A program made the position numbers and the translations under genes. Positions 49,620 to 59,007 of a DNA stretch of 64,000 bases are shown in pieces. The DNA lies in the NCBI GenBank assembly GCA_963653425.1, contig CAVJWC010000007.1, forward strand, positions 1 to 64,000, read 5' to 3'. The notes below the pieces were generated by a model. That model worked only from the letters and a program-made list of their open reading frames with translations, had not been told where the DNA came from and did no database searches. Numbering within the stretch: the first letter of the stretch is position 1; each line of letters begins with the position of its first letter. The stretch comes from UMGS692 sp963653425. Its GTDB lineage: Bacteria; Bacillota; Clostridia; Christensenellales; CAG-314.

Positions 49620-50915
49620 ATGACTACATTACTCAGCGTAGGCGTCGCTATGATTGCGGGACTTCTGGTTTCGCGTATTGCAAGAAAGTTCAAACTTCCT
49701 GCCGTGACAGCCTATCTCGTTGCGGGCGTTCTTATAGGTCCGTACGTACTCGGCGCACTTAAAATCGACGGTATCGGTTTTAACAGCGCAAGCCAGCTTG
49801 CCGGACTTGAAATCATTTCAAATGCGGCTCTCGGATTCATTGCTTTTTCCATAGGCAACGAATTCCGTCTTAAAAGTCTTAAAGAAACGGGCAAACAGGC
49901 TACCGTTATAGGTATTCTTCAGGCTCTTGCGGCAACTCTCGTCGTAGACCTCGCGCTTATCGGACTGCACTTTATCATGCCCGAAAAAATCTCTTTGCCC
50001 GCCGCTATAACTTTGGGCGCAGTGGCTGCCGCTACCGCTCCCGCGGCAACGTTGATGGTTGTTCGTCAGTATAAAGCCAAAGGTAAACTCACGAGCCTTC
50101 TTCTTCCCATAGTCGCTCTCGACGACGCGGTGGGACTCGTGGTTTTCGCCGTTTCTTTCGGAATCGCGCGCGCTATGCAAAGCGGAGTGGTAGACGTTAT
50201 ATCGATAGTTATCGAACCGCTCATAGAAATCGTAGCCTCCTTGGGACTGGGCGCACTTATGGGTATAATTCTTACCTATATAGAAAGAATATTCCATTCG
50301 GGAAGCAAAAGACTTACTCTCTGTATAGCTTTCGTTATCATAACCGCGGGAATATCCCTTCTTAAATTCAGGATAGGTTCGGTTACCATAGGCTTCTCGT
50401 CTCTTCTTGCCTGCATGATGCTCGGAACGATGTTCTGCAATATGTGCGACTTCTCGGAAGAACTTATGCAAAGAACGGACGGCTGGACGGCGCCCCTTTT
50501 CGTTATATTCTTCGTTATTTGCGGAGCCGAACTCGACCTTAAAGTCTTTGCCGACCTCGATATAGTCATTATAGGCGTGGTTTATATCCTTGCCCGCGCT
50601 GTAGGTAAGTACTTCGGCGCGTACGGAAGCGCAAGTCTTATGAAGTGCGAACCCAAGGTCACCAAAAACCTCGGAATAACTCTTCTTCCGCAGGCAGGCG
50701 TTGCTCTGGGAATGTCGATAACGGCTAAACAGCTGGGCGACGTAGACGGCGCGCTCGTCAGAAACATAATTCTCTTCTCCGTTCTTATCCTCGAACTTAT
50801 AGGTCCTACCCTTACTAAGAACGCGCTTATAAGAGCGGGCGACGTTATCCCCGAAAACGCCGTATCTTCGAGAAGAAGAAACGAATCGGATAACTCGGAC
50901 GACGAAGACGACTAA
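49620..50915 (+). CDS. Cation/proton antiporter (CPA-type)
   Basis: 431-residue membrane protein with about 12 hydrophobic segments. VGVAMIAGLLVSRIARKF, AVTAYLVAGVLIGPYVLG and LPIVALDDAVGLVVFAV (the DD pair in the ion site) fit CPA2/KefB-NhaP-type Na+ or K+/H+ antiporters. No TrkA-N domain is attached; the protein ends in an acidic tail (SDNSDDEDD). GGAAGG lies before ATG 49620; the open frame upstream to 49503 lacks support. It appears monocistronic, with a terminator at 50939. Confidence 0.87.
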   Translation: MTTLLSVGVAMIAGLLVSRIARKFKLPAVTAYLVAGVLIGPYVLGALKIDGIGFNSASQLAGLEIISNAALGFIAFSIGNEFRLKSLKETGKQATVIGILQALAATLVVDLALIGLHFIMPEKISLPAAITLGAVAAATAPAATLMVVRQYKAKGKLTSLLLPIVALDDAVGLVVFAVSFGIARAMQSGVVDVISIVIEPLIEIVASLGLGALMGIILTYIERIFHSGSKRLTLCIAFVIITAGISLLKFRIGSVTIGFSSLLACMMLGTMFCNMCDFSEELMQRTDGWTAPLFVIFFVICGAELDLKVFADLDIVIIGVVYILARAVGKYFGAYGSASLMKCEPKVTKNLGITLLPQAGVALGMSITAKQLGDVDGALVRNIILFSVLILELIGPTLTKNALIRAGDVIPENAVSSRRRNESDNSDDEDD

Positions 50916-50938
50916 GAAAACTCAATTAACCGATTCTG

Positions 50939-50969
50939 AACACCGATTGATTTCAGTCGGTGTTTTTTT
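50939..50969 (+). terminator. Terminator after the antiporter gene
   Basis: AACACCGA and TCGGTGTT arms, then seven T. The following 50970-51184 is an extremely T-rich stretch with no real gene. Confidence 0.9.
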
Positions 50970-51184
50970 ATGCTTTTTTAAGCGTTTGTCTCTTCTCGGC
51001 TTTCGTTTTTCGGTGCGTTTCCGTTTCTTTTTCTTCGGTTTTCGTTTGTGTTCTTTGAGTTTCGTTTGCGTCTTTTTTTACGTTTTTTTTCGGTTTTTCT
51101 TTATAGAAGACTTCGTTTTTATAAAAATCGGACGAAAAAGCGTTAATTGCACATAGAAATCGTTGATTTTTTTATAAAAAACGC

Positions 51185-51240
51185 TTGACAAAGAATATTC
51201 TTCCGCATATAATAAAAACAAACAAATGAATAACTGTTCA
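51185..51240 (+). promoter_or_regulatory. Promoter and SmtB/CadC-type operator
   Basis: TTGACA (51185-51190), 17-bp spacer, TATAAT (51208-51213). An inverted repeat TGAATAACTGTTCA at 51227-51240, just after the start site, has the TGAA-N6-TTCA form of ArsR/SmtB operators. The encoded regulator follows, so autoregulation is likely. Confidence 0.8.
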
Positions 51241-51305
51241 ACTGAGCAACCGTAAGCTCAGACAGGTAAAACCGAAACCCGATTCGGTAAAGCGGAGGAA
51301 AGATT

Positions 51306-51737
51306 ATGAAAGAATCGGAAGAAAAGAAAGGCGCGGAGCGTTTGCGTAAAGGGTGCGAAAAGGTTCACGCGGACGAAAGCTGTGAAGAATGTAGTATGTC
51401 TTGCGAATGCGCCGTTACTCATCCCGAACTTATGAAAAAAGCCGTCGCAGATATGCCCGACACCGACGAAATATTCGATATTTCCGAGCTTTTTAAGGTT
51501 CTTGGCGACTCGACGAGAAACAGAATTCTCTGGTGTCTTATTTCTCAGGAACTGTGCGTGTGCGATATTTCCGAACTTCTCGGAATGACCAAATCCGCCG
51601 TTTCCCATCAGCTGAGAGTGCTTCGACAGGCTAAACTCGTTACGCCGAGAAGAAGCGGAAAGGAAGTTTATTACTCGCTTTCGGACGATCACGTCACCAG
51701 AATTCTCAGTATGGCGAAAGAGCATATAGAAGAATAA
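51306..51737 (+). CDS. ArsR/SmtB-family metal-sensing repressor (CadC-like)
   Basis: 143-residue winged-helix repressor. The metal site ELCVCD (C84, C86) is in helix alpha3. The C-terminal helix has D128, H129, H140 and E143, as in the alpha5 zinc site. The N-terminal extension carries five Cys (17, 26, 29, 33, 35), more than CadC's usual pair, so soft metals such as Cd, Pb or Zn are probable inducers. AAGCGGAGG precedes the ATG. It heads the HMA and P-type ATPase operon. Confidence 0.92.
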   Translation: MKESEEKKGAERLRKGCEKVHADESCEECSMSCECAVTHPELMKKAVADMPDTDEIFDISELFKVLGDSTRNRILWCLISQELCVCDISELLGMTKSAVSHQLRVLRQAKLVTPRRSGKEVYYSLSDDHVTRILSMAKEHIEE

Positions 51738-51814
51738 TCCGACGAAACTATCGGATATAAGCGTTATTACGAAATAAAAGGAAAAGCGGGTTACCCGCTG
51801 GAAAGGAGAATAAT

Positions 51815-52033
51815 ATGAGAAAAGTAGTTAAAATAGAAGGTCTCGATTGCGCTAACTGCGCCGCTCGTCTGGAAAGAAAACTTGCCATGATAAACGGTAT
51901 CGACGACGTTTCGGTTAATTTCATGGCTAAGAGAATTACCGTCAACGCCGACGAAGGCAAGATGGAAAAGGTGCTTAAAGACGTCAAGGAAGTAACGGGT
52001 ATAATCGAACCCGAATGCGTTCTTAACATATAA
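51815..52033 (+). CDS. Stand-alone HMA metal-binding protein
   Basis: 72-residue heavy-metal-associated domain with the ferredoxin-like fold. GLDCANCAARLE holds the metal-binding CXXC (C12, C15). It looks like the N-terminal domain normally fused to P1B ATPases, here a separate small protein between regulator and pump. AAAGGAG precedes the ATG. The metal-chaperone role is inferred. Confidence 0.93.
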   Translation: MRKVVKIEGLDCANCAARLERKLAMINGIDDVSVNFMAKRITVNADEGKMEKVLKDVKEVTGIIEPECVLNI

Positions 52034-52060
52034 TAGGATTTTTACAAGGAAGAGACTGTT

Positions 52061-53899
52061 ATGAACAGGAAACTCAGATTGGTTATCGCCGCTGTAGCGT
52101 TTGCCGTATCGTTTGCGATTACCAAATTAACAAGTATTCCCGATTGGGGAACGATGATTCTTTTCGGAGCGACCTATTTGTTTATAGGTTACGACGTTTT
52201 ATGGCGCGCCGTGAGAAATATTTGTCGCGGACAGGTTTTTGACGAGAACTTTCTTATGACCATAGCTTCCGTTGGAGCTTTCGTTGCGGGCGAGTATGCT
52301 GAATCCGCAGCGGTTATGCTCTTTTATCAGGTAGGCGAGTATTTTCAGGATTACGCCGTGGACAAGTCGAGAAAGCAGATTTCCGGACTTATGGATATAC
52401 GTCCCGATAAGGCTTTCGTTCTCGAAGACGGAGAGATAAAGGAATATCAGCCCGAAGACGTCGAAATAGGTGCGGAACTTGTCATAAAGAACGGCGAAAA
52501 GATTCCGCTTGACGGCGTTCTTCTGAGCGATAACGCCGTTCTGGATACGGCTGCTCTTACGGGCGAATCTTTACCCGTAAACCTTAAAAAAGGCGACGCT
52601 TGCCTTAGCGGTGCGATAAACGCAGGCAACGTTATTCATATGAGAGCCGAGAAAGAGTACTACGACTCTACCGTAGGAAAGATTCTCGATATGGTCGAAA
52701 GCGCGTCGGGCAAAAAAGCCAAACAGGAAAAGTTCATTACGAAATTTGCCCGTTACTATACGCCCGTAGTTGTAATTTCCGCGGTAATTCTTGCTATCGT
52801 TCCTTCGATTATTACGGGTAACTGGCACGAATGGGTTATGAGAGCGTTGACCTTCCTCGTAGTAAGTTGTCCCTGCGCGCTCGTGATAAGCGTTCCTTTG
52901 AGTTTCTTCGGCGGAATAGGCGGAGCTTCGGCGAAAGGTATTCTCGTTAAAGGCGGAAGCTATCTCGAACAGCTTAAAAAAGTAAACACCTTCGTTTTCG
53001 ATAAGACGGGAACGCTCACGAAAGGCAAGTTCGGCGTTACGGAGGTTTATCCTTCCGATAAGCGCAAGGAAATCCTTCTTAAAGCGGCGACTGCGGAAAG
53101 CGGTTCCAACCATCCTATCGCAAAATGTATCTCGGATACTGCAAAACGCGAGTACGAGTTTTCGGGTAGCGAAGACTATTCGATAAAAGAAATCGCAGGT
53201 AAAGGCATTCTTGCGGAAAAGGACGGGCTGCGCATTCTTTGCGGAAACAAGAACCTTCTGGACGACGAAAGCATTTTAGCTCCCGAAGTCAGAGAAAACG
53301 GAAGCGTCGTGTACGTTGCCGAAAACGGAAAATTCTTAGGCTATATAGTAGTTGCCGACGAAATCAAACCCGAAGCGAGAAGCGTTATAGCCGAACTCAA
53401 ACGTCAGGGCGCAAGAACGGTTATGCTTACGGGCGATAACGAAGAATCGGCGGCTAAGGTTGCAAAAGAAGTTGGTATAGACGAATTCCACGCAAAACTT
53501 CTTCCTACGGATAAAGTAAGTCTGCTTGAAAAACTCATAGAAAACAAGAAAGAAGGCGACGTTATCGCGTTCGTGGGCGACGGAATAAACGACGCGCCCG
53601 TGCTTATGAGAGCCGACGTAGGCGTTTCTATGGGCGGAGTGGGAAGCGACAGCGCGATAGAAGCTTCCGACGTGGTTCTGATGTACGACAACCTCACCGC
53701 GCTTATCGACGCAAGGAAGATTTCCGTTAAGACCATGCGCATAGTCAAAGAGAACATAATCTTTGCCTTGGGCGTAAAGATTCTCGTTTTAGTGCTGAGC
53801 GCGCTGGGACTTACCAATATGTGGTGGGCGGTTTTCGCCGACGTAGGCGTGGCTTTCCTTGCCATACTCAACGCAATGCGCTGTATGAAAATAAAATAA
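52061..53899 (+). CDS. cadA: P1B-type heavy-metal ATPase (CadA/ZntA-like)
   Basis: 612-residue metal exporter. TGES at 167-170 (actuator), the transmembrane CPC at 270-272, the phosphorylated D314 in DKTGTLTKG and GDGINDAP near 506 are present. CPC with the SVPLSFFGGIGGASAKGILVKGG and C-terminal NMWWAVFADVG segments fits the Zn/Cd/Pb (P1B-2) class. It has no N-terminal HMA domain because that is encoded separately just upstream. AGGAAGAG lies before the ATG. A terminator follows at 53939. Confidence 0.93.
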   Translation: MNRKLRLVIAAVAFAVSFAITKLTSIPDWGTMILFGATYLFIGYDVLWRAVRNICRGQVFDENFLMTIASVGAFVAGEYAESAAVMLFYQVGEYFQDYAVDKSRKQISGLMDIRPDKAFVLEDGEIKEYQPEDVEIGAELVIKNGEKIPLDGVLLSDNAVLDTAALTGESLPVNLKKGDACLSGAINAGNVIHMRAEKEYYDSTVGKILDMVESASGKKAKQEKFITKFARYYTPVVVISAVILAIVPSIITGNWHEWVMRALTFLVVSCPCALVISVPLSFFGGIGGASAKGILVKGGSYLEQLKKVNTFVFDKTGTLTKGKFGVTEVYPSDKRKEILLKAATAESGSNHPIAKCISDTAKREYEFSGSEDYSIKEIAGKGILAEKDGLRILCGNKNLLDDESILAPEVRENGSVVYVAENGKFLGYIVVADEIKPEARSVIAELKRQGARTVMLTGDNEESAAKVAKEVGIDEFHAKLLPTDKVSLLEKLIENKKEGDVIAFVGDGINDAPVLMRADVGVSMGGVGSDSAIEASDVVLMYDNLTALIDARKISVKTMRIVKENIIFALGVKILVLVLSALGLTNMWWAVFADVGVAFLAILNAMRCMKIK

Positions 53900-53938
53900 G
53901 CGTTCAAATCGAACGTAACGTTTACGTAAAATATCCGG

Positions 53939-53962
53939 AAAGCAGGCTTTTGCCTGCTTTTT
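53939..53962 (+). terminator. Terminator of the metal efflux operon
   Basis: AAAGCAGGC-TTTT-GCCTGCTTTTT, a compact strong terminator. The next promoter starts four bases later. Confidence 0.92.
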
Positions 53963-53965
53963 CGT

Positions 53966-53994
53966 TTGACTAAAAATAAACTATATAGTATAAT
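53966..53994 (+). promoter_or_regulatory. Promoter of the ABC exporter operon
   Basis: TTGACT (53966-53971), 17-bp spacer, TATAAT (53989-53994). Confidence 0.85.
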
Positions 53995-54019
53995 CGGCGA
54001 AAAAAGGAGGCTTTAATTT

Positions 54020-54829
54020 ATGAATGAGGTTGCTTCCGCGGAAGAAAATGCGGTAACGGTCAGAGTTTGCGATATAAGAAAGACATTTAAGCTTTCCAAA
54101 AAACAGATGAAAATAGATCACGCGACGTCCGACGTGAAAGTAGCAGTGGACGGCGTAAGTTTCGAAACCAAAAGAGGAGAGATTTTCGGGCTTTTGGGAC
54201 CTAACGGCGCGGGCAAAACTACCGTTATGCGTTGTATAGCCACGCTCATTAAACCCGACAGCGGAACCATTACCGTAAACGGAAAGGACGCTTCGGACGA
54301 TATTTCCATAAAAAGACAGATGGCTTTTCTTTCGGGCGAACTCAAACTCGAAGCGGGTTTTACTCCCAATTATATATACGACTTCTTTTCGGGGCTTTAC
54401 GGAATAGACAAAAAGTCGTCTGCTATCCGTAAAAAAGACCTTTTTGAAAGGTTCGGCATAGATAAATTCGCCGAAGTCAAGATAGGCGAGCTTTCTCAGG
54501 GAATGAAACAGAAGGTTTCTATCGCGGTGTCTCTCGTTCACGATCCCGATATAATCGTTTTCGACGAACCCACCAACGGACTTGACGTAGTTACGGCAAG
54601 AGTAGTTACCGATTACCTCGTAGAACTCAGAAATCAAGGCAAAACCGTTATTTTAAGCACGCATATAATGAGCCTTCCGCAGAAGATATGCGACCGTATA
54701 GGTATTATTTACGGCGGAAAGATGCTTGTGTGCGATACTACGGAAAATCTTCTTAAAAAGTCGGGCAAACGGGACCTCGAAGACATTTTCTTCGACCTTA
54801 TTTCGGAAAACGGCGGAGCGGAGGCTTAA
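54020..54829 (+). CDS. ABC transporter ATP-binding protein (NatA-like)
   Basis: 269 residues. Walker A GPNGAGKTT (about 63-71), signature LSQGMKQK, Walker B IIVFDEPTNGLD and H-loop STHIM are intact. The last 30 residues match the NatA C terminus (DLEDIFFDLI). With the permease 1 bp further on it forms a NatAB-type exporter for Na+ or an unknown substrate. AAGGAGG precedes the ATG. Confidence 0.9.
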   Translation: MNEVASAEENAVTVRVCDIRKTFKLSKKQMKIDHATSDVKVAVDGVSFETKRGEIFGLLGPNGAGKTTVMRCIATLIKPDSGTITVNGKDASDDISIKRQMAFLSGELKLEAGFTPNYIYDFFSGLYGIDKKSSAIRKKDLFERFGIDKFAEVKIGELSQGMKQKVSIAVSLVHDPDIIVFDEPTNGLDVVTARVVTDYLVELRNQGKTVILSTHIMSLPQKICDRIGIIYGGKMLVCDTTENLLKKSGKRDLEDIFFDLISENGGAEA

Positions 54830-54830
54830 A

Positions 54831-55988
54831 ATGAGCAATATTTTCAAGATAATGAAGAAAGAACTGGATAAAATCTTTCTCGATAAAAGACTTGTTTTCA
54901 CTACCTTTATATTGCCTGCTCTCATAGTGTTCGTGCTTTACACCTGTATGGGAATGATTACCAAAGCCACCCAGACGGATATGCAGAATCAGGACACGAT
55001 TATGGCGATTAACGCCGACAAGGCTTTGCTCGAAGTTTTTAAGCCCTGTCTTACGGCTGTAGGTCACGTGAAAATCGTAGAAAGCGAAAAGCTTTCCGAA
55101 GAAGAGATAAAAAGCAGGATAAAAGACGGAGAAATCGATATTTACGTGGAAATTACGGGTATATCGGACAAAAAACTCAACGTCAACAGTTACGCAAATA
55201 CCGTCAATCAGAAGTCTCTTATGGGAAAGCAAAGACTTATATCCGCTCTCGAAGTGTACAGAGCCGTCGTTCTTCAACAGGAAGGCACGGATACGGTGAG
55301 ATATATAAACAATTACACAGAACTTGCCGAAGGTAACAGCGTTTCCATATCCATTATATCGATGATAGTCCCGATGATGCTGGTAATTATGCTTTTCGCC
55401 AACGCAATGGGCGTCAGCGCGGAAGGAATTGCCGGAGAAAAGGAAAGAGGAACGCTCGCTACCATTATGATGACGCCCGTGAAGAGAACGGACATTATCT
55501 TCGCCAAAGTCTTTGCCAACAGCATAATAACCCTTCTCGTCGCGGTAAGTACCTTCATAGGAATGGCTTTCAGTCTTGACAGTTTCGCAGAAGGAATGGG
55601 TATCAGCGGAAAGGTAAATTACGCCTTCGGAGATTACGCAATACTCTTCCTTATGATAGTTATGATAGCGTTGACGGCGGTGGCTTTGTTCTCGGTTGCC
55701 AGCACTCTCGCCAAAAACGTCAAGGAAGCCACGTCCGTTTCAATGCCTATGTACATAATAGGAATGGTTGCCGCGACCGTCTCGGGATACGCTTCGCTTC
55801 CTTCCGAATGGTTTTACTACCTTATTCCCGTGTACAACTGCGCAGCCGTCATAAAGAGCGTAATGATGTTCGACGTGAACGCTTTGAACGTCGTGATTTC
55901 AATAGCTTCGTCGGTAGTCTTCTTCGTGGCGGTATGTCTGATTCTCGGACGGCTTTTCAAACGGGAGAAGATTCTCTTTGCCCAGTAA
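54831..55988 (+). CDS. ABC transporter permease (NatB/ABC2 type)
   Basis: 385-residue ABC2-type permease. A first membrane segment (FTTFILPALIVFVLYTCMG) is followed by an external domain of about 140 residues, then five or six membrane helices. EGIAGEKERGTLATIMMTPV is the cytoplasmic coupling segment typical of NatB. The ATG at 54831 lies 1 bp after the ATPase stop, with GGAGCGGAGG upstream; the longer open frame is inside the ATPase gene. Confidence 0.9.
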   Translation: MSNIFKIMKKELDKIFLDKRLVFTTFILPALIVFVLYTCMGMITKATQTDMQNQDTIMAINADKALLEVFKPCLTAVGHVKIVESEKLSEEEIKSRIKDGEIDIYVEITGISDKKLNVNSYANTVNQKSLMGKQRLISALEVYRAVVLQQEGTDTVRYINNYTELAEGNSVSISIISMIVPMMLVIMLFANAMGVSAEGIAGEKERGTLATIMMTPVKRTDIIFAKVFANSIITLLVAVSTFIGMAFSLDSFAEGMGISGKVNYAFGDYAILFLMIVMIALTAVALFSVASTLAKNVKEATSVSMPMYIIGMVAATVSGYASLPSEWFYYLIPVYNCAAVIKSVMMFDVNALNVVISIASSVVFFVAVCLILGRLFKREKILFAQ

Positions 55989-56020
55989 TCCCGTTTATAC
56001 GAACGCACAATGAAACCCAG

Positions 56021-56052
56021 AGAGCGGAAGAAATCTTCCGCTCTTGTTTTTT
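56021..56052 (+). terminator. Terminator of the ABC exporter operon
   Basis: AGAGCGGAAGA and TCTTCCGCTCT perfect 11-bp arms, then TGTTTTTT. Confidence 0.92.
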
Positions 56053-56161
56053 GACTGTTTTTACGTCGGTCAGATATGAAACCCAATGCGGAAAATCCCG
56101 TAAAAAAGTCGGATTTTTTTACAAAAACGGCGCATTTTTTTGCAAAATTTCCGCAAATTTT

Positions 56162-56190
56162 TTGACAATTGAAAGAAGCTGTGATATAAT
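56162..56190 (+). promoter_or_regulatory. typA promoter
   Basis: TTGACA (56162-56167), 17-bp spacer, TATAAT (56185-56190), 33 bp before the start. Confidence 0.9.
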
Positions 56191-56223
56191 AACAATTTGT
56201 CAGTTAGTTATGGGAGACGCTTT

Positions 56224-58083
56224 ATGGTAAGAAACGATATAAGAAATATTGCGATAATCGCACACGTAGACCACGGTAAAACCACCCTTGTGGACGCAAT
56301 GCTTAAACAGGCGGGCGAATTCCGTGAAAATCAGCAGGTCGAAACCTGCGTTATGGACAGCAACGCTCTCGAAAGAGAAAGAGGGATAACCATTCTCGCG
56401 AAGAACACGGCTATAGTTTACAAAGGCACCAAAATCAACGTTATCGACACCCCGGGACACGCGGATTTTTCGGGCGAAGTCGAGAGAGTTCTCAAAATGG
56501 TGAACGGCGTTCTTATTCTTATCGACGCAACCGAAGGACCTATGCCTCAGACGAGATTCGTTATGCAGAAAGCAATGGAATACGGCCACAAAATGATAGT
56601 CGTAGTCAACAAAATCGATAAGAAAGACGCAAGAACCAAGGAAATAAAGGAAGAGTTTTACGACCTTCTCTTTGACCTTAACGCAAGCGATCAGGACCTT
56701 AACAGCCCTATTCTTTACTGCTCGGGAAGAGCGGGAACGGCTTCTTTCGATCCCGACGTTCCGGGAACAAACCTCGTTCCTCTTTTCGACACTATTCTTA
56801 ATTACATCGATCCGCCGGAGGGCGACGAACAGGGTAAGCTTCAGCTTCTCGTTTCGGCGATAGACTATAACGATTACGTAGGAAGAATAGGTATCGGCAG
56901 AATCGAACGCGGTACCGTTATTGCCAACACGGAAGTAGCCGTATGCGATTACTACAACCGTCAGGAACCCTATAAGAGTAAGATTTCCAACCTTTTCCAG
57001 ATAGAAGGTCTTACCCGTTACAACGTAGACAAGGCTTCCGTAGGCGATATAGTTTGCTTTGCGGGCGTTCCCGACGTAACCATAGGCGACACTATATGCG
57101 CGCCCGATTGCATCGAACCCGTGGAATTCGTTAAAATAGGCGAACCTACGATTGAAATGAGCTTCTCGGTAAACAACGGTCCGTTTGCGGGAAGAGAAGG
57201 CAGATACGTTACTTCCCGTCACCTGAGAGCAAGACTTTATAAGGAGCTTCTGAAAGACGTTTCGCTTAAAGTAAGAGACACCGACAGCCCCGATACCTTT
57301 ATCGTTGCGGGAAGAGGCGAAATGCACTTCAGTATTCTTATCGAAACGATGAGAAGAGAAGGTTACGAGTTTATGGTAGGTATGCCCAAGGTTCTTTATC
57401 ACGAAGAAAACGGCGTGCTTCTCGAACCTTACGAAAACCTTATAGTAGACGTTCCCGAAAACGCAATGGGTTCGGTTATGGAAAAAGTGGGCGCAAGATA
57501 CGGCGAACTTCAGAAGATGACGCAGATGGGTTCGAGAATGAGACTCGAATTCCTTATTCCCGCAAGATGTCTTTTCGGTTATAAGAACGAATTTTTGACC
57601 GACACCAAGGGCGAAGGTATTATGAACACCCTGTTCGCAGGCTTTATGAAGGTCAAAAACAACGTCGTAAAGCGTAACAGAGGCAGTCTCGTGGCTTACG
57701 AAACGGGCGTTGCCGTAACTTACGGTCTGTTCAACGCGCAGGAAAGAGGACAGCTCTTTATCGAACCGGGTACCAACGTTTACGAAGGCATGGTGGTAGG
57801 AGTTTCCCCCAAAGCCGAAGATATAAGAGTAAACGTCTGCAAGACCAAGCATATCACCAATATGCGCGCGTCGGGTAGCGACGAAGCTTTAAGACTTATT
57901 CCCGTAAGAAAAATGAGCCTCGAAGAAGCGATAGAATTCCTTAACGAAGACGAACTTCTCGAAGTTACGCCCAAGAATATCCGAATCAGAAAGACTATTC
58001 TCGACGCAACAATGAGAGTCAAAGCCGAAAACAGAAAACGTCAGGCAGAAGCCGACAGACTTGCTTCGGAAGAGCAACTTTAA
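56224..58083 (+). CDS. typA: Ribosome-associated GTPase TypA/BipA
   Basis: 619-residue translational GTPase that helps 50S assembly and stress adaptation. G1 AHVDHGKTT is at 13-21, with DTPGHADF and NKIDKKDAR downstream. EF-G-like domains III and V and the BipA-specific C-terminal domain (VYEGMVVGVSPKAEDIRVNVCK) follow. The start at 56224 was chosen over the longer open frame because GGGAGA precedes it at 7 bp and the protein begins as TypA does. Confidence 0.97.
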   Translation: MVRNDIRNIAIIAHVDHGKTTLVDAMLKQAGEFRENQQVETCVMDSNALERERGITILAKNTAIVYKGTKINVIDTPGHADFSGEVERVLKMVNGVLILIDATEGPMPQTRFVMQKAMEYGHKMIVVVNKIDKKDARTKEIKEEFYDLLFDLNASDQDLNSPILYCSGRAGTASFDPDVPGTNLVPLFDTILNYIDPPEGDEQGKLQLLVSAIDYNDYVGRIGIGRIERGTVIANTEVAVCDYYNRQEPYKSKISNLFQIEGLTRYNVDKASVGDIVCFAGVPDVTIGDTICAPDCIEPVEFVKIGEPTIEMSFSVNNGPFAGREGRYVTSRHLRARLYKELLKDVSLKVRDTDSPDTFIVAGRGEMHFSILIETMRREGYEFMVGMPKVLYHEENGVLLEPYENLIVDVPENAMGSVMEKVGARYGELQKMTQMGSRMRLEFLIPARCLFGYKNEFLTDTKGEGIMNTLFAGFMKVKNNVVKRNRGSLVAYETGVAVTYGLFNAQERGQLFIEPGTNVYEGMVVGVSPKAEDIRVNVCKTKHITNMRASGSDEALRLIPVRKMSLEEAIEFLNEDELLEVTPKNIRIRKTILDATMRVKAENRKRQAEADRLASEEQL

Positions 58084-58100
58084 TTAACTTAAACGAAAAA

Positions 58101-58135
58101 AAAGGTTCTCCCTGCGGAGAGCCTTTTATTTTTTG
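58101..58135 (+). terminator. typA terminator
   Basis: AAAGGTTCTCC-CTGC-GGAGAGCCTTT, then T-rich tract. Confidence 0.9.
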
Positions 58136-58263
58136 AGAATTTACTTTTGAGCGGATTTACGCGTTTTTTTGGTATTTTCGGCTGTTTTCAGGTCGGTGGA
58201 ATTTTCATTAAATTTCTGCCTTGTCGAAAACGGATTTGCGTTGTTTTTAGTAAAATCTTCGTT

Positions 58264-58923
58264 TTATCCGAACAGCCCGAGGAACTTCTTTTTCTTTTTC
58301 AGAGAGAACTTCACCGCGTCGGTGTTTTTCTTTTTTGAAAGGGAGATTTCCGTTTTGAGCGAACAGACGGTTTTGTCGTCTTCAGGAAGTGTTTTTATGG
58401 CTTTTTTGGCGAAGTTCACGGCTTTTTTGAAGTTTCCGCTTCTTCTCAGACAGTCGCACGCGGTAACTGCGGTATCGTTATAAATTCCGTCCTTTTCGAA
58501 GCATAAAGCGGCTTTTTCCATAAGACGGGAAGCGCGTTCGTTCTCTTTTTTGTCACTTGCTATCCACCCTGCGTTAAGGTAAAGATACCCTGCCGTGCGG
58601 AAATCCGAGGCTTTTTCGTACAGATACGCCGACAGCACGAACTTTTTAACGTCGGGATTTACGTCAGCATGCAGAAGAGCCGAGTATTCTTCCGAAGCCA
58701 CGACGGAATTTGCGTCAAGGTTTTCGATTTCCGAATCTACGGAAAAATTGGAATATCCGCAATAAGGACAGGTCTGTACGGATTTAGTCAGCGCGTAACG
58801 TTCTTCTCCGTAAGGTCTGCCGTCAAGGTCGTGTTCGTCCGACGCAGAACAATCGGCGACTACTTCGTATTTATCGAGTTTATGGCACACGAAACAAAAA
58901 TGTTTCTCTTCTCTTAAAGTCAA
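58264..58923 (-). CDS. DUF2225 protein
   Basis: 219 residues, minus strand. Two CXXC pairs bracket the N-terminal region: CFVC (residues 10-13) and CPYCGYSNF about 55 residues on, probably a zinc site. EHDLDGRPYG lies between them, a DUF2225 signature. The C-terminal half is TPR-like helices (ASDFRTAGYLYLNAGWIAS, CLRRSGNFKKAVNFAKKAI). Function is unknown. TTG at 58923 was chosen because AGAGGT lies 8 bp before it; an open frame back to 58992 has no such site. Confidence 0.82.
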   Translation of the reverse strand: MTLREEKHFCFVCHKLDKYEVVADCSASDEHDLDGRPYGEERYALTKSVQTCPYCGYSNFSVDSEIENLDANSVVASEEYSALLHADVNPDVKKFVLSAYLYEKASDFRTAGYLYLNAGWIASDKKENERASRLMEKAALCFEKDGIYNDTAVTACDCLRRSGNFKKAVNFAKKAIKTLPEDDKTVCSLKTEISLSKKKNTDAVKFSLKKKKKFLGLFG

Positions 58924-59007
58924 ATCGTTTACCTCTCGGTTTTTCGGGCGTTGTTTTTCGGCGAACGCGTTTATTCCGTAAAAACGCCTCACAATGAAAA
59001 AACGTAA

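Noticed and set aside
50947..51156. 69-codon Phe-rich ORF after the antiporter gene
   Set aside because: It comes from a T-rich spacer directly after a terminator and has no ribosome-binding site.
56200..57852. 550-codon antisense frame inside typA
   Set aside because: typA is unambiguous and the antisense frame lacks a Shine-Dalgarno and any family signature.
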